From positions 1-64,000 of the forward strand of contig NZ_NMQW01000021.1 of NCBI RefSeq assembly GCF_002234615.1: DNA of 64,000 nucleotides. The letters run 5' to 3'. The notes beneath the pieces were generated by a model, which worked only from the letters and a program-made list of their open reading frames with translations, had not been told where the DNA came from and made no database searches. Of the stretch, positions 26,323-35,362 are shown piece by piece (within the stretch, counting starts at the first letter, position 1; each line of letters starts with the position of its first letter). The DNA is from Paenibacillus rigui (GTDB lineage Bacteria > Bacillota > Bacilli > Paenibacillales > NBRC-103111). The translations under genes and the position numbers were made by a program.

Positions 26323-29300
26323 TTAATCTATAAAATGGACGGCTTTTAAGAAACGCTTCAGGATGACAGCGGTTTGTGCACGAGTTGCCATTCCGTTGGA
26401 ACCGAGTGAGTCATCGGACATGCCGTCGATCAAACCTACACTGATTGCGGCAGCGATTTCTTTCTGCCCCCAAACGATTTTGCTGGAATCCTTGAATCGG
26501 CCGAGAATCATGGATTGGTCCGAAGGAGCAAGGCTGCTGCCCTCGCCGACGTAGTTCATGGCCCGGATAGCCATTGCCGCAAGCTCCTCACGGGTAATTG
26601 GCGCATTCGGACGGAACGTGCTGTTTTCATAACCATGGATGATTCCGGCAGCCGAAGCTGTGGAGACAGCGTTCGAGTACCAAGCATCGGCATTGACATC
26701 AACAAATGAGGAAGCCGACGTCTTGGGGCTAAGCCCCAAGGCCCGAACGATCAATGCTGCAAATTCCGCACGGGTGATACTGCGGTCGGCATCGAATGTA
26801 CGTTCCGATACCCCGTCAATCACAAGTTTGTTAGCCAGCAGTTCTATATCTGTCTTTGCCCAGTGAGCGGCGATGTCGTCGAAGCTCCGGTTTAGCTCAA
26901 CAACCGTGTAGACACTACTGCCGTTCCGCTTCAGGGTTGCGATCGTTTTGCCATCCTTGAATTCGAAAGTAGCAGGTACGAAGGTTAAACTTCTGGTAGT
27001 CTCATTGAACAGCGCCCCCGTCGCTTTGTCAGGGTCAACCGCTTTTTGTACGTCGACGGATCGGGAAGCATAGGTTGTGCCAAAGTTTACGTCATATGAA
27101 TTTCCGCCTTTGGCTTGAACGGTCACGCTGAAGTCAACCGCGTCGGAGACAGACGATGCATTCGCTTTGGAGACGGCCTCCGCAACGCCTGTGGCGATAT
27201 CTCCGGTTACTTTCTTTATGGATACGCTTACATTCAGATCGTCTATGCTGACCCCTATGGATTGGACTAGCTCCTCCAGCTTCAGAACAGACAGCGGAAG
27301 AACGAAAGATCCGTTCGCTGAGATCACCTTCACAGCTGAGCTTGGATTCTTCGAAGCATCGATGAGACCTGCAGCCGGCAAGCTTACGCTGTCTCCATTC
27401 GCCGCAATTTCAACTAGATTCAGAGCGGCAAGGGCCGATATGAGCGAATCGGAGTCTACCTTCCCTTCCGCGTCTGCTGTTAAGCCCGCGCTCGGAACGG
27501 ATTCGCCTGGAGATGCGCCGCTCCCGCTGTTCACGGAACCGCCGCTTCGGGAAGAAGTCGTGGACACGTTAAGCGTTGGGCCGTCCGTGCTTGCGTTGCC
27601 GTTTGCGTCGACGGCCTGAATGGTAAAGGTATAATCGTTGCCCGATGTCAAACTGCCGATGGTGGCATATGTGGAGCCAACGACCGTAGTGGATAAGGCA
27701 GCTCCGTTATAAACTCGGTAAGCTGCGGCTGAATTATCTGCTCCGCTCCACGAAAGCCCTATGGAGTTTTGGCTGCGGCTGGTGGCAACCAAACCTTTGT
27801 TGTTCGCCCACGAGGGCGGGGTTATATCGGAAATCGTCACATCATCGATGTATAGCGTGTTCTTGTCAGCTTCCCCGGTGCGGAAGCTGATCGTATCCAG
27901 GCTCGTGAACGGAGCGGAAAACGGTATTCCCGATGCTTTCAAAGTGTTATTTACGTAGATGTCGTATTTGTTCGTGGCAGGATTTGCCGTCAAACTCACG
28001 TTGTACCACGTTCTGGCGCTTAGGCTCTGGAGAGCGTTGCCGTGTACCACCAAGCTTCCGGCATCATTCACATATACATCTGCTGCTACAGTAGTGCCGC
28101 TCTTTAATTGAAATCGGTCACCCGTTACATTCGATTCTTCCATAAATCGCCACTGAATTGTGAGCGTTTCCATATGCGCAGTGAAGGTTTTGGAAATCTG
28201 CGCAAAGCCTGCGGTTGAATCATCCTTCAGGTAAACACTCCGGTTGACCGTACTGGGCACATTCATGATGGAAACGGCCGTGTACGCCGCCTTGGTTACT
28301 GTCCAACTTGGAAATGCTCCCGTAACCTCTTCGTCAAACGTATTACGCAGCAGCACATTCGTATCGATCGGTTCCAATACCAAAAGCTGCAAGCTGTTCG
28401 GTTCAAGGTATACAGAAGTGCTGTAGGAGCCGTTATTAGCCACGATCTTGTCGTCAACCATTTGCAGGTTAGGGTTATCCGGGTCTCCATTATAATAATT
28501 ACTCGTTGTATTGTTGATCTTATAAATCTTTACCCTGACTTTTTTACCGTTGAATATGGACGGCAGGTTGGATATAGTGATGGCCGGATTGTAATCTGTA
28601 TTTCCCGTGCCCTGATAGTTCCACACCATAAGGGAAACGCCTGTATCATCCTTGGCAGCCAGAGCGTATACACCTTTACCGTTGCTGTCGATACGATCCG
28701 ATACAGCCGATACCTTGGTCGTTTTCATTTTTGACTGCATTTCCCGCATATTTCCGTAGGGTGTAAACTTATCCGAATAAATGGGGTTTAGGGGTTTATT
28801 GTTTCTATCTCTCGTTACTAAAGCATCCTTTCTGCCGTTACCGCCATTATGGCGCGTATTCCAGCCGAACGGATAGTTTTTACTGCTGCTGCCCGAATAC
28901 CAATAAGCAAGCGAGGCCATTCCTGCCGCCTGTCTTAATTGATCTTTATCGATATAATCAAATTTTGGCGGTTTTCCTGTCGCAAGCGAGGCCAGGTCAA
29001 GATCGTCCCCCAGCGGTCCCGGGTACATGCCCGTCTCCGTGATGAATGACGGGATTTCCGTGCTTAGGGCTCTACTGCTGAGTTCAGTCTCAATCGCAGA
29101 TCTTTCCGCCGCCGCCATGTTGGGGGTATCCTTATAGAAAAGATTTTTTCCAGTCGCCGGATCTTTTCTTAAATAACCGTGATAGGATATAAAATCAAGC
29201 TTCTTTGCCGGAGAGGTATCATTCTTATATCCATCCAGAAACCCTCTGAACCAATCCAAATCGAAATTGTATAAAGCCGGTCCACCCACCAGCAAAGGGA

Positions 29301-31401
29301 CTGACGGATTGAGTTCCACATTGACTTCGTATACCGCATCGGAGAATGCCTTATAATAGCCGTATAGATTACTGGGTGAAAGAATATTGATATTCGTTTG
29401 TTTGCCTGTAATCGGATCCAATCTGTAGTAGTTAGCTTCACTGTTAGCTGGTGCATCCGGCTCGTTAAAAACTTCTATATACTTGATTTTGGGGAATTGC
29501 AGTTTAATGTGTTTGATATATTCCTTTACGACAGGCTTGATCTGCGCAGGCGTATATTCCAATTCTTTGATCACTTTTTCAGCTCGTAAATTAATTAGCA
29601 ATTCATCGGCCATATTACTTACTTGTGATAAATAGGTGTCAATTTGGCCATAATTGTTGAATAAACCCGTGGTTTCGTCATAAATTTCTGCTTCATTCAG
29701 CCACGCTCTTTGAATCTTGGTATGAAGGCCCTGCTCATTAAGAAACTGTATATCCGCAGGCCTCGATGCCTGTGCCGCCGGAAAAGTGGATTGCTTGGCT
29801 ATATTAAAGTACTTTTCGCTTCTAAAAAGCTCGCCTTGTGAGACGCTTGCATCAACGGAGACCGTTGCAATTGAGGGTTTGCTTACGGGCTCCAGAACCA
29901 GCAATTGCAAGCTATTCGGTTCAAGCTGCACGGAAGCGGTGTAATTCCCGTTGTGGGCCACGGTCTTGTCGTCTACCATTTGGAGATTGGCTTTGTCGGG
30001 ATTGGTATAATAATTACTTGTGGTTGCATCGATTTTATACGTTTTCACTCTGACATTTTTACCGTTGAATATGGAAGGCAGGTTGGATACATTGGCAACG
30101 GTATTATACCCTTTTGTATCCGTTCCCTGATAGTTCCACATCATCAGAGAAACGCCTGTATCATCCTTGGCGGCTAAGGCATATACGCCTTTACCGGTCA
30201 CGATGCTATCCGAGGTGGCCGCTATTCGGGTCGTTTTCATTTTGGACAGCATGGAGAGCATATTTCCGTAAGGCGTAAATTTATCTGAAGGTATATTTGA
30301 CAACACCACATTATTGGTATCTCTGGATACTAAAACATCCTTTCTGGAATTATCCGGATGACGCAATTCCCACTGAAACGCGTGGTTTTTGCTGTTATTC
30401 ATAAACCAGTAATGAAGTGATGCCAATCCTGCAGCCTGTCTTAATTGGTCCGGCCCAACACCCCCGTTGCTGTTGGGGACATCAGACAAAGTTCCCGGGT
30501 AAATCCCCGATTCAGTAATGAATGACGGGATATCCGTGCTAAGGCCTCTGGTGCTAAGCTCAGCATCGATCTGGATCCTTTGAGTGTCGACGATACTGGG
30601 ATTCTCCTTAACAAATCCGGTATAGTTCGGTCCGACAAAATAACCGTGGTAGGAGATGAAGTCAAGCTGCTTTTTTGGCGATGTATCATTTTTATATCCG
30701 TCAAGCAATCCACGTAACCAGTCGAGGTCCAATCTCATTGTCGTAGGCCCTCCAACCTGTAAAGGGACCGAAGGTTTTAACTCATCGTTCACTTCATATA
30801 CAGCATCGGAGAACGCTTTATAATAGCTGTATATTGTGGCGGGTGTAATAACGCCTTTATATCGATTGGTATACACATCGTCAGGCTCATTTAAAGCTTC
30901 AATATACTTTACTTTAGGATAATTCTGTTTCAGGTATCTAATAATATTCTTAAGGATAGGCTTGACTTTATCAGGAGACTGGTATTCGGGGATCACTTTC
31001 TCTGCCTTAATATTAACGAGTAAGGCATCCGCCATATGACTTGTATCGGAGAAGTAATCGTCATATTTGCTAAAATTATACGTATCGGTGTCCACATCAT
31101 AAATATCTTGGTCAACCCAAGTCCTTAAAACTTTACTATGAAGACCTTGGTCATTGATAAACTGTATGTCTGCATCTCTTTGTTCCCCATAGGTAAAATA
31201 TTTGGATATGTTGAAGTATTGTTCACTTCTATACAGTGCGCCTTGTGAGACATTGGCATCAACGGATACCACTGCACCTGAAGGGCTTGGAGCCGCATTT
31301 GCTATGCTTGGTTGTGGGATGATTGTACTTGTTCCCAGTAACACACTTGCTAGGGTGAAACTAAGAGTTTTTACCCTCAACAACTTGTTTAAGTTTAGCA
31401 T
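26323..31401 (-). CDS. Giant S-layer anchored protein with two tandem clan-A-like glycosidase domains
   Basis: 1692 residues from ATG 31401 (AGGAGGT upstream). A signal peptide ends near residue 36 (SIANAA). Two homologous catalytic units follow, ~45-505 and ~510-1008. Each has an acid/base-type NEP motif (Glu172 in IEALNEPDD; Glu647 in IEVFNEPDA) and a nucleophile-type motif (Glu297 in FITESGIYPG; Glu789 in FITETGMYPG), as in clan GH-A (GH39/GH5-like), plus a closing beta-sandwich. Next come a LamG-like carbohydrate-binding domain (~1012-1190), a fibronectin III domain (~1197-1290), a linker, a domain of unknown type (~1310-1500) and three SLH domains (~1505-1690). It would be held on the cell surface and cut polysaccharide for the adjacent importer. 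Exact GH family and substrate not established. Confidence 0.85.
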   Translation of the reverse strand: MLNLNKLLRVKTLSFTLASVLLGTSTIIPQPSIANAAPSPSGAVVSVDANVSQGALYRSEQYFNISKYFTYGEQRDADIQFINDQGLHSKVLRTWVDQDIYDVDTDTYNFSKYDDYFSDTSHMADALLVNIKAEKVIPEYQSPDKVKPILKNIIRYLKQNYPKVKYIEALNEPDDVYTNRYKGVITPATIYSYYKAFSDAVYEVNDELKPSVPLQVGGPTTMRLDLDWLRGLLDGYKNDTSPKKQLDFISYHGYFVGPNYTGFVKENPSIVDTQRIQIDAELSTRGLSTDIPSFITESGIYPGTLSDVPNSNGGVGPDQLRQAAGLASLHYWFMNNSKNHAFQWELRHPDNSRKDVLVSRDTNNVVLSNIPSDKFTPYGNMLSMLSKMKTTRIAATSDSIVTGKGVYALAAKDDTGVSLMMWNYQGTDTKGYNTVANVSNLPSIFNGKNVRVKTYKIDATTSNYYTNPDKANLQMVDDKTVAHNGNYTASVQLEPNSLQLLVLEPVSKPSIATVSVDASVSQGELFRSEKYFNIAKQSTFPAAQASRPADIQFLNEQGLHTKIQRAWLNEAEIYDETTGLFNNYGQIDTYLSQVSNMADELLINLRAEKVIKELEYTPAQIKPVVKEYIKHIKLQFPKIKYIEVFNEPDAPANSEANYYRLDPITGKQTNINILSPSNLYGYYKAFSDAVYEVNVELNPSVPLLVGGPALYNFDLDWFRGFLDGYKNDTSPAKKLDFISYHGYLRKDPATGKNLFYKDTPNMAAAERSAIETELSSRALSTEIPSFITETGMYPGPLGDDLDLASLATGKPPKFDYIDKDQLRQAAGMASLAYWYSGSSSKNYPFGWNTRHNGGNGRKDALVTRDRNNKPLNPIYSDKFTPYGNMREMQSKMKTTKVSAVSDRIDSNGKGVYALAAKDDTGVSLMVWNYQGTGNTDYNPAITISNLPSIFNGKKVRVKIYKINNTTSNYYNGDPDNPNLQMVDDKIVANNGSYSTSVYLEPNSLQLLVLEPIDTNVLLRNTFDEEVTGAFPSWTVTKAAYTAVSIMNVPSTVNRSVYLKDDSTAGFAQISKTFTAHMETLTIQWRFMEESNVTGDRFQLKSGTTVAADVYVNDAGSLVVHGNALQSLSARTWYNVSLTANPATNKYDIYVNNTLKASGIPFSAPFTSLDTISFRTGEADKNTLYIDDVTISDITPPSWANNKGLVATSRSQNSIGLSWSGADNSAAAYRVYNGAALSTTVVGSTYATIGSLTSGNDYTFTIQAVDANGNASTDGPTLNVSTTSSRSGGSVNSGSGASPGESVPSAGLTADAEGKVDSDSLISALAALNLVEIAANGDSVSLPAAGLIDASKNPSSAVKVISANGSFVLPLSVLKLEELVQSIGVSIDDLNVSVSIKKVTGDIATGVAEAVSKANASSVSDAVDFSVTVQAKGGNSYDVNFGTTYASRSVDVQKAVDPDKATGALFNETTRSLTFVPATFEFKDGKTIATLKRNGSSVYTVVELNRSFDDIAAHWAKTDIELLANKLVIDGVSERTFDADRSITRAEFAALIVRALGLSPKTSASSFVDVNADAWYSNAVSTASAAGIIHGYENSTFRPNAPITREELAAMAIRAMNYVGEGSSLAPSDQSMILGRFKDSSKIVWGQKEIAAAISVGLIDGMSDDSLGSNGMATRAQTAVILKRFLKAVHFID
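28370..31260. repeat. Internal duplication of ~1.5 kb encoding two catalytic units
   Basis: The DNA encoding residues ~45-505 (plus coordinates ~29885-31260) and ~512-1008 (~28370-29865) is alignable throughout. For example, the segments near 28380-28490 and 29885-29990 both encode LEPNSLQLLVLEP and NYSTSV/NYTASV stretches with many matching bases. The copies have diverged, and the second carries insertions, so the duplication is not recent. Confidence 0.85.
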
Positions 31402-31521
31402 GAATTAAATATACCTCCTAAAAAACAGGATGATTTTGGCGACACATTAGCCAGGAATAAGAGTACAAACGGAACACCTTTGTTAGCGTTCTTAAAAAAC
31501 CACCACCTTTTGGCAGAAATT

Positions 31522-31535
31522 TGTATCCGTTTACA
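31522..31535 (-). promoter_or_regulatory. cre box in the glycosidase/importer control region
   Basis: Reads TGTAAACGGATACA on the minus strand with TT before it, a full match to the relaxed cre consensus. It differs from the cre at 22610-22623 by one base. It lies ~120 bases upstream of the glycosidase start and ~200 upstream of the importer promoter. Confidence 0.7.
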
Positions 31536-31733
31536 AAAAAACTATACTATCTGTTCAGCTATTCTCCAACAGGGCATTTTATAGTTCATAACAATGGCAT
31601 TTTTAAGGAAATGGAAAAAGCTCTTTCGCCAATGGAAGGGCTTCTCTGTTTGGAATATGAAATGTCCGGGCTAGTAAAGGAGAAGCAAGAAACATCTAAA
31701 AAATGACGTGGTTAGAAACTTAAAAACGCCTAA

Positions 31734-31762
31734 TTGAGCTAATCTGGACGAAATAGTATAGT
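31734..31762 (+). promoter_or_regulatory. Promoter of the ABC importer operon
   Basis: TTGAGC (31734-31739), 17-base spacer, TATAGT (31757-31762), 43 bases before the first start codon. Confidence 0.6.
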
Positions 31763-31804
31763 GTTTGTGAACGAGTACAACAGTAGATTGCAGGGGGGAG
31801 TAAG

Positions 31805-32761
31805 TTGGAAAAAGTCGTAAATAACCAGGTGAAAGTGGCTGCAGGAGGTAGCAGAGTGGAGAGAGTCTCCAACCATCGGATGAAATTGTTGTGGCCTCTA
31901 TATATTATGGCCATTCCGGGTATCCTATTTTTAATCGTATTCAAATACGTTCCTCTTGTTGGAACTGTAATCGCATTCAAAGAATATTCCGTGTTCCAAG
32001 GGATTCTTGACAGTCCTTGGGTGGGGCTTAAGCATTTTCAGACTCTTACTCATCATCCCGATTTTATCCGGATATTCGGCAACACGTTGATGCTCGGTTT
32101 TCTCAAAATCGTGCTGGTGTTTCCTATTCCGGTCCTTCTGGCACTCATGATCAACGAAATCCGGAAGTCGGCGCTCAAGAAAGGAATTCAAACGGCGCTC
32201 TATATTCCGCACTTTTTGTCCTGGGTCATCATCGCCGGCATCGTCTTTGATTTCTTCTCTTTAAGCGGATTGTTCAATGTGGTAATAGGTTGGTTTGGTA
32301 AGGATCCCGTACTTGTCATGCAAGAAAGCGATTACTTTCGCCTGATCTATGTTATCACAGCCGTATGGAGGGACGCGGGATGGGGGACTGTCGTTTATAT
32401 GGCGGCCATCAGCGCAATTGATCCTCAGCTGTATGAGTCGGCAATGATTGATGGCGCTTCCAAGTTCAAGCAGGTCCGCCACATTACCTTTCCGCTCCTT
32501 CTGCCCACCGTGTTGGTGCTGTTCTTGCTGGAGATCGGGAATTTCATGGAGCTGGGCTTCGATCACGTATACAACCTGCTTACTCCGATGACATACAGCG
32601 TGGGGGACATTCTGGACACTTATGTATTCCGAGCTGGAATCCAGCAAGCGCAGTACAGCTTTGCTACGGCGGTCGGCTTGTTCCAGTCGGTGATTGGATT
32701 TACTTTAGTATTCATTTTCAACAAGTTGTCTAGAAAAGTGTCTGATGGGGGGCTCTGGTAG
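31805..32761 (+). CDS. Sugar ABC importer permease 1 (LplB/UgpA type)
   Basis: 318 residues from TTG 31805, preceded by AGGGGGGAG. Six membrane helices are visible, starting with LLWPLYIMAIPGILFLIVF. The EAA loop that contacts the ATPase is ESAMIDGASKFKQVRHITFPLLLP, with the conserved EAA--G pattern. It belongs to the CUT1 family used for oligosaccharides. Only permeases and binding protein are present, so the shared MsmX-type ATPase must be encoded elsewhere, as is usual for Bacillus and Paenibacillus. Confidence 0.93.
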   Translation: MEKVVNNQVKVAAGGSRVERVSNHRMKLLWPLYIMAIPGILFLIVFKYVPLVGTVIAFKEYSVFQGILDSPWVGLKHFQTLTHHPDFIRIFGNTLMLGFLKIVLVFPIPVLLALMINEIRKSALKKGIQTALYIPHFLSWVIIAGIVFDFFSLSGLFNVVIGWFGKDPVLVMQESDYFRLIYVITAVWRDAGWGTVVYMAAISAIDPQLYESAMIDGASKFKQVRHITFPLLLPTVLVLFLLEIGNFMELGFDHVYNLLTPMTYSVGDILDTYVFRAGIQQAQYSFATAVGLFQSVIGFTLVFIFNKLSRKVSDGGLW

Positions 32762-32763
32762 AT

Positions 32764-33633
32764 ATGTCTCAATCCAGAGGAGAAAAGATATTCGTTTTGG
32801 GAATTACAATCGTCCTTGTTCTGTTATCCATTTTTGCGATCATACCGCTGCTGTCCGTCCTCTCCACCTCGTTCAGCTCTAAGAAAGCCGTAGATCTGAA
32901 TCTGGTGACGATCTGGCCGAGGGAATTCACGTTCGACTCGTGGAATTATATCATTTACCGTCCGGACCTGTGGAAAGCGTTCTTTCTGACCTTTGGTTCG
33001 ACGGTGATCGGCACGGCATTGGCACTGCTGATCACTGCACTGCTAGCTTATCCGCTTTCCAAGTCGGAGTTCCGCTGGGGCCCGGTGCTTATGGTCGGCG
33101 TAGTGATAGCGATGGTGTTTAAAGCGCCATTAGTACCGTATTTCCTGACCATCCGCGGTGTCGGATTGTATAATAATCCGTTGGTCCTGATCTTGCCCCA
33201 TATTCTGAATCCGTTCAATCTGATCATCATGAGAACCTTCTTTAAGCAATTTTCCAAAGAGCTGGAGGAGGCGGCTTTTATCGAGGGGTGCGGATACTTC
33301 CGGATGCTGTTCCAATTCGTGCTCCCGCTGTCCAAGGCGGTGCTGGCCACTCTGGCCTTGTTCTACGGCGTTGTGATATGGAATCAATTCCAGACGCCTT
33401 TGCTTTTCTTGCAAGATCCGGACTTGTTTCCGCTACAGATCAAAATCCGGCAGTTTATTACCGATGATAGCGTGATTATGGCGCTTGTTCCTTCCAAGCT
33501 TGACGTGAATTATAACGAACGCACATTAAGAGCAGCGACCGTTATTTTCGCGATCGTTCCCGTTATTGCCGTATATCCTTTCTTGCAGAAGTACTTTGTC
33601 AAGGGAGCCATGGTCGGGTCCGTTAAAGGATAA
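32764..33633 (+). CDS. Sugar ABC importer permease 2 (YtcP/UgpE type)
   Basis: 289 residues, six membrane helices beginning IFVLGITIVLVLLSIFAIIPLLSVL, with the EAA loop EEAAFIEGCGYFRMLFQFVLPLSKAV. It starts 2 bases after the previous stop, so the two permeases are translated together. YtcP-type permeases normally pair with LplB-type partners to import pectin- or hemicellulose-derived oligosaccharides. Confidence 0.93.
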   Translation: MSQSRGEKIFVLGITIVLVLLSIFAIIPLLSVLSTSFSSKKAVDLNLVTIWPREFTFDSWNYIIYRPDLWKAFFLTFGSTVIGTALALLITALLAYPLSKSEFRWGPVLMVGVVIAMVFKAPLVPYFLTIRGVGLYNNPLVLILPHILNPFNLIIMRTFFKQFSKELEEAAFIEGCGYFRMLFQFVLPLSKAVLATLALFYGVVIWNQFQTPLLFLQDPDLFPLQIKIRQFITDDSVIMALVPSKLDVNYNERTLRAATVIFAIVPVIAVYPFLQKYFVKGAMVGSVKG

Positions 33634-33699
33634 TATCATTATTGGTTTTGTGGCGAAAAGCCTGAAACATATTCAAACGAAATTCAAGGGGGAAATGGC

Positions 33700-35277
33700 A
33701 TGAAAGTCAAAAAAATCAGTGCGCTTTCCGTTTCGGTTTCACTTGCATTTTCGGTCCTTGCCGGCTGTTCCGGCAAAACGGATTCTCCGGCACCATCTGC
33801 ATCTTCGTCTCTGGACTCGAGCATGACGAACGAAATCGTGGATCTTGTCGTATGGAGAGAAAACAACGGCTATATGCCGACCACCAAGGGCAGTAAATTA
33901 TACGAATTTTATAAGGAGAAGCTGGGCGTGGGAGTCCTGCATCCCTATGTGGAATGGAACGGTGGCACCAATTACCTAAACCAGCTAAACCTGAAAATCG
34001 CCGCTAACGAAATGCCGGACCTGTTCGCGCCTTATAATGGTATCGAATCAAGCCTCGCCAAGAGCGGCGCCATTGCCGATCTGACGGAATTATTGCCTAA
34101 GTATGCGCCGAATGTATGGAATGCTATTCCCAAGGACGTATGGGATATTGTGAAGGCCAACGACCCTACTGGGCAAGGGAAAATCTATTATATCCCCGGT
34201 GTGCTTGACTATGGAAGATACGCCGGCATGATCCGGAAAGATTGGCTCGACAAGCTGGGTCTACCGATGCCCAAGACCCTGGACGAATATGTGAAGGTGT
34301 TAGAGGCATTCCGGGACAAGGATCCCAACGGCAACGGCCAAAAGGACGAGGTTCCGGCCGGCGGCAGGGAGCAGGCTCGTTGGATGGATCATCTTTTCGC
34401 GATGTACGGCGTTGCGATGTTCGAGGGAATACCGGATTGGGATCTATACGACGGCAAGCTGACCTATTCCGCGGTAACTCCGAATATGAAAGCGGCACTG
34501 GAATTTATCTCTAAGCTATACAAAGATGGGTTGTTGGACAAAGAGACGCTCCTGAACAACAAACAGAAGTGGGATGGAAAGGTAGAAGGGAATAAGGCCG
34601 GAAACTACTTCCACTGGGCGGAAACGACTAATGACCGTCTGGAAAATATGAACAAGAACACAGGAGTTAAGGCCGATTACTCGGTACTCCCGATACTTGA
34701 AGTTCCAGGATATAAAGGCTTCTATACCTGGAAGAGGATGACTCCTCCGGCCTGGGTCGTCAAGAACAACAAGGATCAGAAGAAGCTGATGGCTACCTTG
34801 AAGCTGCTGAACAACGCGTACGACAAAAAGAATTGGAACGATCTGTATCTGGGAGTAGAAGGCATGCACTACGCCATGAAAGACGGCAAAGCAGTTAGAC
34901 TTCCGGATGACAAGAGCACCCAGGAGAACATCATTTTCGAGCCGTATAAAAATGTGGCCACCCTCGATTTTATGACCAGTCTCATCAAGAATACGTCCAC
35001 CGAAGACAGAAAGTGGGCTACAGACCAGACCATTCGTAATATGCAGGATGCCCAGAAGTATGCCAAGGTTATAGCCGGCGATGGAATGCCCGCAGACATC
35101 TACGAAGGTTTTGCGGATATCAACAACCGTACGCTGTATGTGGAATATGCCACCAAGATTATTCTTGGTCAGTATCCGATCAGTAAATTTGACGAGTTCG
35201 TAGACAAATGGAATAAGTCGGGTGGGGAAGAGGTAACAAAACGCGCCAGAGACTGGTATGGGAAAGTGAAAAAATAA
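33700..35277 (+). CDS. Extracellular sugar-binding lipoprotein of the importer
   Basis: 525 residues. The signal peptide ends in lipobox VLAGC, with Cys acylated, followed by a Ser/Pro-rich tether. The large two-lobe binding protein has Trp/Tyr-rich stretches (YVEWNGGTNYLNQLNLKIAANEMPDLFAPYN, YIPGVLDYGRYAGMIRKDWLDKLGLPMPKTLDEYVKVLEAFRDKDPNGNGQKDEVPAGG), typical of LplA/YtcQ proteins. It delivers the oligosaccharide to the permeases at 31805-33633. The ligand cannot be deduced. Confidence 0.92.
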   Translation: MKVKKISALSVSVSLAFSVLAGCSGKTDSPAPSASSSLDSSMTNEIVDLVVWRENNGYMPTTKGSKLYEFYKEKLGVGVLHPYVEWNGGTNYLNQLNLKIAANEMPDLFAPYNGIESSLAKSGAIADLTELLPKYAPNVWNAIPKDVWDIVKANDPTGQGKIYYIPGVLDYGRYAGMIRKDWLDKLGLPMPKTLDEYVKVLEAFRDKDPNGNGQKDEVPAGGREQARWMDHLFAMYGVAMFEGIPDWDLYDGKLTYSAVTPNMKAALEFISKLYKDGLLDKETLLNNKQKWDGKVEGNKAGNYFHWAETTNDRLENMNKNTGVKADYSVLPILEVPGYKGFYTWKRMTPPAWVVKNNKDQKKLMATLKLLNNAYDKKNWNDLYLGVEGMHYAMKDGKAVRLPDDKSTQENIIFEPYKNVATLDFMTSLIKNTSTEDRKWATDQTIRNMQDAQKYAKVIAGDGMPADIYEGFADINNRTLYVEYATKIILGQYPISKFDEFVDKWNKSGGEEVTKRARDWYGKVKK

Positions 35278-35308
35278 CTAAGTCGCGGAGTCAAGTGAGT
35301 ATGGGGAG

Positions 35309-35340
35309 GGCATGTTGTCTCGGCAACGTGCCTACTTTTT
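35309..35340 (+). terminator. Intra-operon stem-loop after the binding protein
   Basis: GGCATGTTG (35309-35317), six-base loop, CAACGTGCC (35324-35332), then TACTTTTT. It lies between the binding protein and the cytoplasmic enzyme genes and would lower their expression relative to the transporter. It resembles the hairpin at 50913-50939. Confidence 0.75.
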
Positions 35341-35362
35341 ACAGGGAAAAGGAAGAGAATCA

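Larger units (their letters stand above)
31402..31804. other. Divergent control region, S-layer glycosidase versus ABC importer
   Basis: It holds the glycosidase ribosome site (31409-31424 region), a cre box (31522-31535) and the importer promoter (31734-31762). The open frame at 31521-31706 has no ribosome site or recognisable family and is not called. Confidence 0.6.

Noticed and set aside
31521-31706. 61-codon frame in the glycosidase/importer gap
   Set aside because: Overlaps the cre box, has no ribosome site and shows no family resemblance.
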